Assembly: GCF_001555965.1 (NCBI RefSeq)
Contig: NZ_LSHX01000023.1
Location: forward strand, 1-57,029
Origin: Sphingomonas sp. CCH21-G11
GTDB lineage: Bacteria; Pseudomonadota; Alphaproteobacteria; Sphingomonadales; Sphingomonadaceae
Length of the DNA stretch: 57,029 nucleotides
Reading direction: 5' to 3'
Within the stretch, counting starts at the first letter, position 1. Each line of letters opens with the position of its first letter. This document shows, one piece after another, positions 46,951 through 54,582 of the stretch. The notes below the pieces were generated by a model that saw only the letters and a program-made list of their open reading frames with translations, ran no database searches and was not told where the DNA came from. A program made the translations under genes and the position numbers.

Positions 46951-48195
46951 GTGGACGAGCGCCAGATCATGCCGAATCAGTCAATCACTCTGCGAACAAT
47001 CCAGTCGGTCACACCGGACCCGCACCGCGACATTTACGTGTGGGACCCCCGGCTAAAGGGCTTCGGACTTCGCATCACGCCAAGAGGAGCGCAGTCCTTT
47101 GTGTTCCAGTATCGGGTCGACGGCGGTCCTGCACGCCGTAAGACAATTGGGCCTGTTGGTAGCCCCTGGACGCCTGCCACGGCGCGCAAAGAAGCCGAGC
47201 GGCTGCTGGTCCAAGTCTATCAGGGGATCGATCCGGTCGAAGCCAAGCGTGAAGCCAAGCGGAAAAAGGAGACGCTGAACTTTCGGACTTACAGCGAAAG
47301 GTTCGTAGAGCTCTATCTCAAGCCGAACTGGCGGGGCACGTGGGGCTCGGCGCAATGCACGATCAACAACGTTTTTATTCCACGCTGGGGCAACCGAGCC
47401 GTCCATGAGATCACCCGCGCCGATATCGTGAAGGTGCTGGACGAGTATTCCGATCGCCCAGCGCGGCGCAAGGAGATCCACTCGCTGCTGCGCAAGTTCT
47501 TCAACTGGGCGACCGACCGGCAGGATATCGACGTCTCGCCGCTGGCCGGGATGAAAGCGCCAAAGGCCGTCCCGTCGCGCCGCCGGGTGCTGAGCGACGA
47601 GGAAATTGTCGCTTTGTGGAGGGCGACCGAGAATTCCGGGTGGCCGTGGGGGCCTTTTGTGCGGATGCTGATCCTGACGATGCAACGGCGTCAGGAAGTT
47701 GCCGAGATGGACTGGTCCGAAATCGACCTTAGTTCGCGCCGATGGACCCTGCCGGCCGATCGAGCGAAGAATGATCAGGAACATGTCATACCGCTGACGA
47801 GCCTCGCACTTTCCGAACTGCAGCTGCTGGGTCCGAAGCGGAAGGGCCTTGTGTTCACCACCACAGGCAGAACCCCCGTCTCGGGCTTCTTCAAGGGACG
47901 GGCGGCGCTCCACAAGGACATGATCGCATATCTGAAAGCGAAGCAGATCGAGGACGGTGGAGACCCCGACCAGGTTGAGGTTCCGAACTGGCGGCTACAC
48001 GATATCCGCAGGACAGGCGCAACCCACCTTCAGTCGCTGAGGGTCCCGGTTGAAGTGACCGAAAGCGTGCTCAACCATATCAGTGGAACAAGAGCAGGGG
48101 TCGCGGGGATCTACAATCGTTACAAGTATGACGATGAGAAGCGCACCGCCCTGGATGCGTGGGACGCAAAGCTCCAGTCCCTTTTATCGACATAG
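46951..48195 (+). CDS. int: P4-type tyrosine recombinase (integrase) of a genomic island
   Basis: The protein has 414 residues (GTG 46951) or 408 (ATG 46969, MPNQSITLRTIQ). The N-terminal DUF4102-like arm-binding domain has GFGLRITPRGAQSFVFQYR. A SAM-like core-binding domain (about 105-190) follows, then the catalytic domain with Arg in LTMQRRQEVAE, HDIRR, NHISG and the nucleophile Tyr in the IYNRYKYDDEKR region. It begins about 140 bases from the truncated tRNA-Lys and reads into the island, the standard arrangement. All catalytic residues look intact, so excision may still be possible. Confidence 0.94.
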   Translation: MDERQIMPNQSITLRTIQSVTPDPHRDIYVWDPRLKGFGLRITPRGAQSFVFQYRVDGGPARRKTIGPVGSPWTPATARKEAERLLVQVYQGIDPVEAKREAKRKKETLNFRTYSERFVELYLKPNWRGTWGSAQCTINNVFIPRWGNRAVHEITRADIVKVLDEYSDRPARRKEIHSLLRKFFNWATDRQDIDVSPLAGMKAPKAVPSRRRVLSDEEIVALWRATENSGWPWGPFVRMLILTMQRRQEVAEMDWSEIDLSSRRWTLPADRAKNDQEHVIPLTSLALSELQLLGPKRKGLVFTTTGRTPVSGFFKGRAALHKDMIAYLKAKQIEDGGDPDQVEVPNWRLHDIRRTGATHLQSLRVPVEVTESVLNHISGTRAGVAGIYNRYKYDDEKRTALDAWDAKLQSLLST

Positions 48196-48319
48196 GACAT
48201 TGGGAGGCGCGGTCGGAACCGCGAGCATGGCATGCTGCGCCCGCTAGCGATGCGCAAGGCCGCATGAGCATGGCGAGACTGATTGTAACTATGTCATTGA
48301 TCAAAGCGAACACGAGGGT

Positions 48320-48649
48320 ATGGTCCCCTCAGTGACACAACGCCTCTTTCTCTATCTCGCGGCATTTTTGGTTGCGTTGCTCCCGATCGAGGCAACTTAC
48401 GCTGCGAACGGTTGCGCACCTATGGCAGCGATGACCTCAGACGATAGCGACTGCGGTGATTGCATGGATAACGAGGGCGGGCAGTGTCAGAGCTATTGCC
48501 TCGCCTTGTGCCAGACGCTTCCAGCATCGCGCATTTTGCCGCTAGAAGTTCGCGATATTTCGTCACTCACGTTTCTTGCGCTTCTCGAAAAGTCTCCGCC
48601 TCTGCCTAACGGGGGGCCGGAACCGCCGCCTCCCCGAATGCTCCGCTGA
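48320..48649 (+). CDS. Cys-rich exported small protein of a metal-resistance island
   Basis: The 109-residue protein has a signal peptide (RLFLYLAAFLVALLPIEATYA). The mature N-terminus is Cys-dense (NGCAPM, DCGDCMDNEGG, CQSYCLALC) and the tail Pro-rich (NGGPEPPPPRMLR). The paired cysteines suggest metal binding in the periplasm, but no named family is recognised. GTG 48332 is an alternative start. It lies 33 bases before the CC-peptide gene and probably shares its transcript. Confidence 0.65.
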   Translation: MVPSVTQRLFLYLAAFLVALLPIEATYAANGCAPMAAMTSDDSDCGDCMDNEGGQCQSYCLALCQTLPASRILPLEVRDISSLTFLALLEKSPPLPNGGPEPPPPRMLR

Positions 48650-48682
48650 TCCACGCAATTCACTTTCAACGGAGATAACATC

Positions 48683-48832
48683 ATGAAGAAGTACATTATC
48701 GCAGCAGCAGTGCTGCTTGGTTCCAGCTCGGCCGCTTTCGCCGCTGCGCCGGATCAGATGGCATCGTTGGCCATGTCCTGCTGCGACCTCGTGCTCGCTT
48801 GCTGCGATGCGGCCATGGACTGCTGCCCGTAA
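48683..48832 (+). CDS. 49-residue exported peptide with three CC pairs
   Basis: MKKYIIAAAVLLGSSSAAFA is a clear signal peptide (cut near 20-22). The mature part of about 28 residues ends MSCCDLVLACCDAAMDCCP, with Cys-Cys pairs at 33-34, 40-41 and 47-48 spaced every 7 residues, each followed by Asp or Pro. ATG 48683 has GGAG 8 bases upstream. A strong terminator follows the stop, confirming a real gene. I know no named family for it. The thiol pairs at heptad spacing would suit soft-metal (Cd, Hg, Cu) binding in the periplasm; this is inference. Confidence 0.72.
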   Translation: MKKYIIAAAVLLGSSSAAFAAAPDQMASLAMSCCDLVLACCDAAMDCCP

Positions 48833-48853
48833 GGGACTGGCCAAACCATAAGG

Positions 48854-48892
48854 GCGGGCGTCCGGTCACCGACTGGGCGCCCGCTTTATTTT
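48854..48892 (+). terminator. Rho-independent terminator after the CC-peptide gene
   Basis: GCGGGCG (48854-48860) pairs with CGCCCGC (48878-48884). An inner CCGGT/ACTGG extension includes one G-T pair, and TTTATTTT follows. Confidence 0.88.
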
Positions 48893-49021
48893 GTGCCGCT
48901 CACGCGCGGATGCCTTACATCCATCGAACCTAGCAGGGACTGTTCATTATAGCCTTTACGTCATTGACCTTTAGCGATGTTTATCGAAACTCTTTTCGAG
49001 TTCCCATCCTATTAGCTGCAA

Positions 49022-49366
49022 TCAGTCTGATCGTCCCGGACCCATCAGAATCAATCCCGCTCCGGCGAGGCAAATGGAGGCTCCGATGACATCCCAGCGG
49101 TCGGGCCGTGAACCTTCCACCGTCCAGAGCCATATCAGCGAAGCGGCGATGTAAACACCGCCATAGGCTGCGTAGGCGCGCCCCGCGACGGGCGTGTCAA
49201 CGAACGTAAGAAGCCACGCGAATAAGGCTAAGGAAACCATGCCCGGAAACACCCACCACACGGGCTTGTCGAGGCGCAGCCATGCCCAGAAGGCGAAGCA
49301 GCCCGCGATCTCGGCTAGCGCGGCAAAGGCATAAATGATTGCCGTTGGCAGGTTGGGCATGGTCAT
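49022..49366 (-). CDS. ynfA: YnfA-family small membrane protein (UPF0060)
   Basis: The 114-residue protein has four transmembrane helices in the YnfA pattern: [56 protein letters not shown], and [19 protein letters not shown]. The family is SMR-like and is reported to contribute to efflux; it is common in metal-resistance islands. It overlaps the DUF3147 gene by 4 bases (ATGA) and is the last gene of the merR transcript on the minus strand. ATG 49360 is an alternative start. Confidence 0.92.
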   Translation of the reverse strand: MTMPNLPTAIIYAFAALAEIAGCFAFWAWLRLDKPVWWVFPGMVSLALFAWLLTFVDTPVAGRAYAAYGGVYIAASLIWLWTVEGSRPDRWDVIGASICLAGAGLILMGPGRSD

Positions 49367-49713
49367 AGCTTCAATCCAAATTTCGGGCCGGCCCAGACCA
49401 TTGACGCATAGAGCGCCATGGTCAGAACGCACCCCGCAAGCAGCGCGGGCCAGAACCAGACACCACGCTTGAGCAGGGCAGGGATGACGAGAAACATCGG
49501 TAGACTCGGAAGCACATACCAGAACGTCGCGGCGGAATGCTCGGCCAGGCGCGCCACTTCTTGCGTGTCGCGCCAAATCCAGATCATGCCGAGCACTGAA
49601 ATCAGCGGCAGCGAAGCGATCAGCGCCCCGGTACCGGGATTGCGCCGCGCGGTTTCTGAAACGATCACGATGATGATGGCAGATGCGACGGCTTTGATGA
49701 GCAGATAATACAT
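49363..49713 (-). CDS. DUF3147-type small membrane protein
   Basis: The 116-residue protein has four hydrophobic helices: [55 protein letters not shown], and [18 protein letters not shown]. Its sequence character fits DUF3147, a family of unknown function that often travels with merR and ynfA. It overlaps merR by one base (TGATG) and ynfA by four, so these three form one operon. Confidence 0.8.
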   Translation of the reverse strand: MYYLLIKAVASAIIIVIVSETARRNPGTGALIASLPLISVLGMIWIWRDTQEVARLAEHSAATFWYVLPSLPMFLVIPALLKRGVWFWPALLAGCVLTMALYASMVWAGPKFGLKL

Positions 49714-50117
49714 CAAGCTGTGTCCTTTCCGCGTGGGGCCAGGGTTTCTATGATCTTGCAATCGGCCACCGTCCCGTGACGGCAGGAACCGATGATCCGA
49801 TCAAGCTCGCCGCGCAGCGCGGTCAGATCGGCAATCTTGCGATCGATTTCGGTGAGGTGGACACGCGCTATGCCGTCAACTGCATCGCAGGATTGGGCCT
49901 TGTCATCCGACAGCGTGAGCAGTTCGCGTACCGCTTCGAGCGTGAAACCGAGATCGCGGGCGCGGCGGATGAACGACAGGCGCGCGAGATGATCATGGCC
50001 GTAGGCACGATAATTGGCGCTTGTCCGTGCGGGTGGCGGCAACAGCCCGATCTTTTCATAATAGCGCACCGTCTCGACCTTGGTCGCCGTGGCGCTCGCG
50101 AGTTCGCCAATCTTCAT
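49713..50117 (-). CDS. MerR-family metal-responsive regulator (CadR/PbrR-like)
   Basis: The 134-residue protein has an N-terminal winged HTH ([26 protein letters not shown] without the break is the MerR signature; key residues K14, R18, Y19, Y20, E21). A dimerization helix follows. Cysteines Cys77, Cys112 and Cys120 match the three-thiolate site of CadR/PbrR/MerR regulators of Cd, Pb, Zn or Hg. The frame is open to 50243 but conserved sequence starts at ATG 50117. It is divergent from the transporter gene at 50198 across a textbook MerR operator. Confidence 0.93.
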   Translation of the reverse strand: MKIGELASATATKVETVRYYEKIGLLPPPARTSANYRAYGHDHLARLSFIRRARDLGFTLEAVRELLTLSDDKAQSCDAVDGIARVHLTEIDRKIADLTALRGELDRIIGSCRHGTVADCKIIETLAPRGKDTA

Positions 50118-50133
50118 TGCCACTCCTCCGGGC

Positions 50134-50164
50134 TTGACCCTGTAGTTGCTACAGGGTGTAGATA
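50134..50164 (+). promoter_or_regulatory. MerR-type promoter/operator with 19-bp spacer
   Basis: The -35 box TTGACC (50134-50139) and -10 box TAGATA (50159-50164) are 19 bases apart. Between them lies the perfect palindrome ACCCTGTAG-TTG-CTACAGGGT (50137-50157). This over-long spacer with a central dyad is the signature of promoters that MerR regulators activate by DNA untwisting. It drives the transporter gene at 50198. Confidence 0.92.
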
Positions 50165-50197
50165 GAGTGCCGACTCGGGATTTGTCGAGAAGGCAAG

Positions 50198-50827
50198 ATG
50201 ATGGCTGATGATTGCTGCAAGGCCGCGTGCGGAACGACGGCAACGCTGAATGACCCGCGCTGGCGCAGGGCTTTGTGGATCGCGCTCGGCGTCAACGCCG
50301 GCATGTTCGCTGTCGAGATGGCGGCAGGTGCCGCTGCTGACAGCCGCGCATTGCAGGCGGACGCGCTCGATTTTCTGGGTGATGCTGCCAATTACACGAT
50401 CAGCCTGCTGGTTGCCGGGATGGCGCTGGCATGGCGCGCGCGGGCTGCCCTTGCCAAGGGGCTTACTCTCATCGGCCTGAGCGGTTGGGTCTTGATCACA
50501 GCGGTCTTAGCGGCATTGGGCGGAGCTGCACCCAAACCTGAACTGATGGGGATCATCGGCGCGCTCGCGCTCGCAGCCAATGCTGGCGTTGCCATCATGC
50601 TCTACCGCTTTCGTACGGGTGACGCGAACATGCGTTCGGTCTGGATCTGCTCCCGCAACGACGCGATCGGCAATATTGCCGTGATGGCGGCCGCGCTCGG
50701 CGTGTTCGGCACGGGGACAGCCTGGCCCGACCTTATTGTTGCTGCGCTCCTGGCGCTGCTCGGGATCAGCGGCGGCATTCAGATCGTCCAGCAGGCACGG
50801 CTTGAATTGCGGAGCGTTGCAGCATGA
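50198..50827 (+). CDS. CDF-like heavy-metal cation transporter
   Basis: The 209-residue protein has six hydrophobic helices and the CDF pattern: ADALDFLGDAANY in helix 2 and CSRNDAIGNIAVM in helix 5. The usual metal-site HxxxD pairs appear as DFLGD and DAIGN, so one acidic ligand is replaced by Asn. The N-terminus MMADDCCKAACG is Cys-rich. Substrates are probably Cd, Zn, Hg or Co, exported from the cytoplasm. The C-terminal cytoplasmic domain typical of full CDFs is absent. It is under the MerR-type promoter and overlaps the next gene (ATGA). Confidence 0.85.
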   Translation: MMADDCCKAACGTTATLNDPRWRRALWIALGVNAGMFAVEMAAGAAADSRALQADALDFLGDAANYTISLLVAGMALAWRARAALAKGLTLIGLSGWVLITAVLAALGGAAPKPELMGIIGALALAANAGVAIMLYRFRTGDANMRSVWICSRNDAIGNIAVMAAALGVFGTGTAWPDLIVAALLALLGISGGIQIVQQARLELRSVAA

Positions 50828-51627
50828 AGGTTTCGCGTTCGACACATATTGCGCTCAAGCCGGAAACTGTCTGGGCAGAAGTCCAGAAGGCGGGCCTGTT
50901 GCAGCATATTGCTTGGCCGCTGGTGCGCTTCATCCCGATCGACGACGCGGCGTTCGAAAGCTTTCGACCGGGCGGGCGCTACGAGGTCAAGCTCCGCCTC
51001 TTTGGCATAATTCCGTTCGGGACACAGTGGATTGTGACGTCCACGCACGATGCTGACGGCACCGACTGGCCAAAACGACTGCGTGACAACGGGCACAGTG
51101 CCCTCATTTCCAGGTGGGATCATTGGATCACCGTCATGCCGGAACCAAACGGCGGGACGCATTACAGCGACGAGGTCGAAGTTTCGGCCGGAGCCCTGAC
51201 CCCGTTCATCTGGGCCTTCGCGCAAATCTTCTATTGGCACCGGCAGCGGCGCTGGCGGGGGCTTGCCAACAGCTTTACTGCGCGGCGGGTGATCGCGGCC
51301 GAAATGGCGGCATACCGGTCAGCGGTAAAAGCAGGCGACGATGATCGTGCGTGGCACCATCTGGAGCGGGTTCATATCGTTTCGCAGCCCTATCTTGGCC
51401 CACATCTCGCCAGTCATGGCGCCATGCTGGGATTTGCGATCCGACGGCGCGATTGGAGCGAAGTTATGGGCCAGATAGTCCGGATTATTCTGGCACCAAT
51501 TGGCGCGGTGACGGGACGGCTGCCGGTCGGCAATACCGGACGATCGAATGTGAGCGCTTTTGCGCCAATGCCAGTGCCGGATGATCTTCAACTGGAAATT
51601 GATCAGCCTGATCAAGGAAGCAGATGA
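50824..51627 (+). CDS. SRPBCC - DUF3703 fusion protein
   Basis: The 267-residue protein appears to be two families joined. Residues about 1-150 form an SRPBCC (START-like lipid/ligand-binding) fold: MKVSRSTHIALKPETVWAEV, GRYEVKLRLFGIIPFGTQW, and a terminal WRGLANSFTAR helix. Residues about 155-255 match DUF3703: RAWHHLERVHIVSQPYLGPH, RRRDWSEVMGQIVRI, LPVGNTGRSNVSAF. DUF3703 is otherwise seen alone beside metal transporters. No function is established for either half here. It follows the CDF gene with a 4-base overlap and precedes czcCBA, so it belongs to the resistance operon. Confidence 0.82.
   Translation: MKVSRSTHIALKPETVWAEVQKAGLLQHIAWPLVRFIPIDDAAFESFRPGGRYEVKLRLFGIIPFGTQWIVTSTHDADGTDWPKRLRDNGHSALISRWDHWITVMPEPNGGTHYSDEVEVSAGALTPFIWAFAQIFYWHRQRRWRGLANSFTARRVIAAEMAAYRSAVKAGDDDRAWHHLERVHIVSQPYLGPHLASHGAMLGFAIRRRDWSEVMGQIVRIILAPIGAVTGRLPVGNTGRSNVSAFAPMPVPDDLQLEIDQPDQGSR
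51599..51615. repeat. 17-bp near-perfect palindrome at the end of the fusion gene
   Basis: TTGATCAG-C-CTGATCAA has 8-bp arms and a one-base centre. It lies in the last codons of the SRPBCC-DUF3703 gene, about 120 bases before the His-rich protein gene. It could be an operator for the downstream genes or only a coincidence in coding sequence. Confidence 0.35.
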
Positions 51628-51652
51628 TGCCAGATCGTGCTCAGTTACGGCG

Positions 51653-51677
51653 TGATAATATAACCTTATATATTACC
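51653..51677 (+). promoter_or_regulatory. AT-rich dyad, candidate promoter for the czc segment
   Basis: The stretch around GATAATATAACCTTATATAT is a short AT-rich imperfect dyad in otherwise GC-rich DNA, 57 bases before the His-rich protein gene. It could supply a -10 region. No -35 box can be assigned with confidence. Confidence 0.3.
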
Positions 51678-51733
51678 GAGATATTTCGGCCTTGCTCCAC
51701 CCATTTGCCAATGTTATTGGCGCCATCGCGTTC

Positions 51734-52102
51734 ATGAAGCTTGCACTCCGCCCTGTTGCCCTGCGCCCTCTTGCCATACTTCTGGCGCTGATGATGCTTG
51801 TCTTGGCAACGGTCGCTGATGCAGCAACCTGCGGGACTGAAGCCGGATTTACGGACGGGTCTGAAATTGCGATCACCTCGCTTCAGGCGGAAGCACACGA
51901 CGAGACTGATCAGGGCGATCCCGATGCTCCTGTCGAGCAGCACGGCGTATGCGCTCACGGTCATTGCCACCACGGTTCCAACGTAGAGGGCGCCGCAGTT
52001 GGTATCGAGAGCCCGGAACTTTTGGCGGTGCATTTGTCGGCACGCTTTGACCGCTTGCCGTCGGTTGATCGCGAGATAGTGAGCCCCCCTCCTCGAGTCT
52101 GA
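51734..52102 (+). CDS. Exported His/Cys-rich small protein upstream of czcC
   Basis: From ATG 51734 (MKLALRPVALRPLAILLAL) the protein has 122 residues. The signal peptide ends VADAA. The mature part has an acidic stretch (DETDQGDPDAPVEQ) and then CAHGHCHHGS, a compact His/Cys cluster fit for binding divalent metal in the periplasm. The frame is open to 51692. No named family is recognised, but small His-rich exported proteins preceding czcCBA are known in metal-resistant bacteria. It lies 66 bases before czcC, probably in the same operon. Confidence 0.65.
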   Translation: MKLALRPVALRPLAILLALMMLVLATVADAATCGTEAGFTDGSEIAITSLQAEAHDETDQGDPDAPVEQHGVCAHGHCHHGSNVEGAAVGIESPELLAVHLSARFDRLPSVDREIVSPPPRV

Positions 52103-52168
52103 CGCTCCACGCGCGCCGGAATGATTTCCGGTGCCGTTTTTGAACGTCAGCAGAGGAAGTCATCCAAA

Positions 52169-53422
52169 ATGTCAGTCATATTATGGCGGGGCGCCCTGAT
52201 TGCAGGGTTGGCCTTCGCCACGTTATCGGAGCCTGCCGCTGCGCAGGAGCCACAGGTGGTGTCGCTCGACGAAGCGCTCGACCGCAGCGGTGTTACAGAT
52301 AGCTCCGCGTTTGCCGACAGTAATCCGCGCCTTATCGGGCCGCGCGCTGAAACTGAGGCAGCACAGGCGCTAATCGGTCAGGCGCGCTTGCGGCCCAATC
52401 CGCAGGTCTCTCTCGAAGCTGAGGATTTTGCCGGTAGCGGCGCCTTCTCCGGCTTACGTGCGACACAAATCACCTTGTCGGTTGGCCAGCAGCTTGAACT
52501 TGGCGGGAAGCGGGGTGCGCGGATCGCAGCAGCCGAGGCCCAGGCCGACCTTGCAACCCTGAGGGCCAACCTCTCGCAGGCGGAGCTCGGGTTTGTGGTG
52601 CGCGAACGCTATATCGCAGCCGTTGCAGCCGTATCGCGCCTTGATCTTGCCCGCGATATCGTCGCGCGCAACGAGGAACTGGCGCGCATTGCGAACCTGC
52701 TGGTGGAGGTCGGCCGCGAGCCGCCGCTGCGAGCCTTGCGGGCGCAAGCCGCGCTCGCTGAAGCGCAGGCTGAGCTCCAAGCTGCGCAAGCGGCCAGCCT
52801 TGCTGCACGAACAGGCCTTGCCGCTTTGTGGAGCGAGCAGGCAGCGCCGCCTGTGGTGCCGAGTGAGTTTCCCACCATTGCACCGCCAGACCAGATAATG
52901 GCAACCAGTGCGCCATTGCAGTTGGAATTTGCGCGGGCAAACACAGCTGCCGCATCCGCAGAAATAGCGCGGGAACGCAGCCTGCGCATCCCGGATCCCA
53001 CCATCTCGGCCGGCGTGCGGCGGTTCGAGGAGAGCAACGCCAATGCCTTTGTAGTCGGCGTCTCGATCCCGCTCCCATTCAGCAATCGCAATCAGGGCAA
53101 TATCGCTTCTGCCGAAGCCAATCTGCGCGCAGCAACTGCCCGCGAAGCTGTAGCGCTCGCGGATTACGAACTGGCCGTTGCCCGCGCACGCGCCGCCTAT
53201 CTGGCTGCCGAGGCGCGCGTTGAAACCCTTTCCGCAACATCCCTGCCACAGGCCGAAGAAGCGTTGAGGCTCGTGCGCATCGGCTACAGCAATGGCCGCT
53301 TTCCGCTGATCGAAGTCCTGGCCGCCGCCGATGCCCGCGATGCAATCCGTGAGGCGCTGATCGCTGCGCAGCAGGACCGGGGACAGGCCGCCGCCGAACT
53401 TATCAGGCTAGCTGCACAATGA
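52169..53422 (+). CDS. czcC: CzcC-type outer membrane channel of a metal efflux RND system
   Basis: The 417-residue TolC-family protein has a signal peptide (MSVILWRGALIAGLAFATLS, cut after AAA near 26). Helical repeats follow: LIGQARLRPNPQVSLEAEDF, SVGQQLELGGKRGARIAAAE, and VSIPLPFSNRNQGNIASAEA. The LELGGKRGAR and PFSNRNQG turns are typical of CzcC/CnrC. ATG 52169 has AGAGGAAG upstream. It overlaps czcB by four bases (ATGA). Confidence 0.93.
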   Translation: MSVILWRGALIAGLAFATLSEPAAAQEPQVVSLDEALDRSGVTDSSAFADSNPRLIGPRAETEAAQALIGQARLRPNPQVSLEAEDFAGSGAFSGLRATQITLSVGQQLELGGKRGARIAAAEAQADLATLRANLSQAELGFVVRERYIAAVAAVSRLDLARDIVARNEELARIANLLVEVGREPPLRALRAQAALAEAQAELQAAQAASLAARTGLAALWSEQAAPPVVPSEFPTIAPPDQIMATSAPLQLEFARANTAAASAEIARERSLRIPDPTISAGVRRFEESNANAFVVGVSIPLPFSNRNQGNIASAEANLRAATAREAVALADYELAVARARAAYLAAEARVETLSATSLPQAEEALRLVRIGYSNGRFPLIEVLAAADARDAIREALIAAQQDRGQAAAELIRLAAQ

Positions 53423-54582
53423 GGAATATTGTCATGAACCGCAGAACGCTGGCGATTGTCGCCGCGATTGTAATCGCCGCCGCAGCGTTGCTGTATTTTA
53501 TCTGGCCCGCGAACGAGGCTGCTGTCCAGCAAGACGATGAGGCGGCCGAATCCGCCTTGCCGGAAGGTCTTGTCCTGATCGGTGATGAACAACTGCGCGC
53601 TGCCAAGATCAGAATAGAGACTGTGCAGTCCGGCGCCGCCGTTGAACTGGTCTTTCCCGCGACGGTTGCGGCCAGTCCCGCTGCCACTGCACGGATTGAT
53701 GCACGCGCTACCGGTATGGTTCGCAGTATCAGCAAGACATTGGGTGACTATGTCAGCCAGGGCGAGACGGTCGCCCGGATCGAAAGCGCTGATGCTGCTG
53801 CGCTCGCTTCGCAATTGAGTGCAGCGCGCGCGCGGGTGACGGCGCTTTCTTCTGCCTATGACCGTGAGCGACGCTTATTCGAGGGGAACGTCACGGCGAG
53901 ACAGGATCTTGAAGCTGCCAGGGCCGATCTTGATGTCGCCCGTTCCGAACTGTCCCGTGCACAGGCCGCTGTCTCGGCAGCGGGGGTAAGCGGGGATGGC
54001 CGCTCACTGGCTGTTACCAGCCCCATATCTGGCCGTGTGACAACTGCGCCCATCGTGCTTGGTTCATATGTGGATGCCGGTGAGGAACTGTTTCAGGTCA
54101 TCAATCCCGATGGTTTGCAGATCGAGGTCGCTTTGCCATCTGCCGATGCTGTCCGGATCAAGCCCGGCGATGAAGCTGCTCTCATTGTCGGCGATGGACG
54201 GGAAATCGGAGCGCGCGTGCGCTCGGTGACACCGTCGCTCGACCCTGAAAGCCGCAGCGCAACTGCCATTCTCAATCTTCCGGGAAGCGTCTCCGGCCTC
54301 CAACCCGGATCTTTCCTGCAGGCCCGCATCCGTCCCTCCGGCGAAGTGGATCAGCGCAGCATCGCTGTTCCTGAAGATGCCGTCCAGGTCGTTGACGGCA
54401 AAAACGTCGTGTTTGTTCGAACCCGCCGCGGGTTCCAGGCGCGTGAGGTGGAGACAGGCAACCGCTCGGACGGAATGGTGACGATCCTTTCCGGTCTGAG
54501 CGCCGGACAAGCTGTCGCGACTGAAAATGCCTTTCTGCTGAAAGCTGAACTCGAAAAGGGGGAAGCCGAACATGGGCATTGA
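53419..54582 (+). CDS. czcB: CzcB-type periplasmic adaptor
   Basis: The 387-residue membrane-fusion protein has an N-terminal anchor (RTLAIVAAIVIAAAALLYFI). Its lipoyl/barrel-sandwich halves are PATVAASPAATARIDARATG and VTSPISGRVTTAPIVLGSYV, with a coiled-coil hairpin of about 70 residues (ASQLSAARARVTALSSAYDR). The C-terminal beta-barrel and membrane-proximal part end ELEKGEAEHGH, with terminal His-rich residues. It links the inner-membrane pump to CzcC and may hand on metal. ATG 53419 overlaps the czcC stop; ATG 53434 is an alternative. It overlaps czcA by 11 bases. Confidence 0.93.
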   Translation: MRNIVMNRRTLAIVAAIVIAAAALLYFIWPANEAAVQQDDEAAESALPEGLVLIGDEQLRAAKIRIETVQSGAAVELVFPATVAASPAATARIDARATGMVRSISKTLGDYVSQGETVARIESADAAALASQLSAARARVTALSSAYDRERRLFEGNVTARQDLEAARADLDVARSELSRAQAAVSAAGVSGDGRSLAVTSPISGRVTTAPIVLGSYVDAGEELFQVINPDGLQIEVALPSADAVRIKPGDEAALIVGDGREIGARVRSVTPSLDPESRSATAILNLPGSVSGLQPGSFLQARIRPSGEVDQRSIAVPEDAVQVVDGKNVVFVRTRRGFQAREVETGNRSDGMVTILSGLSAGQAVATENAFLLKAELEKGEAEHGH

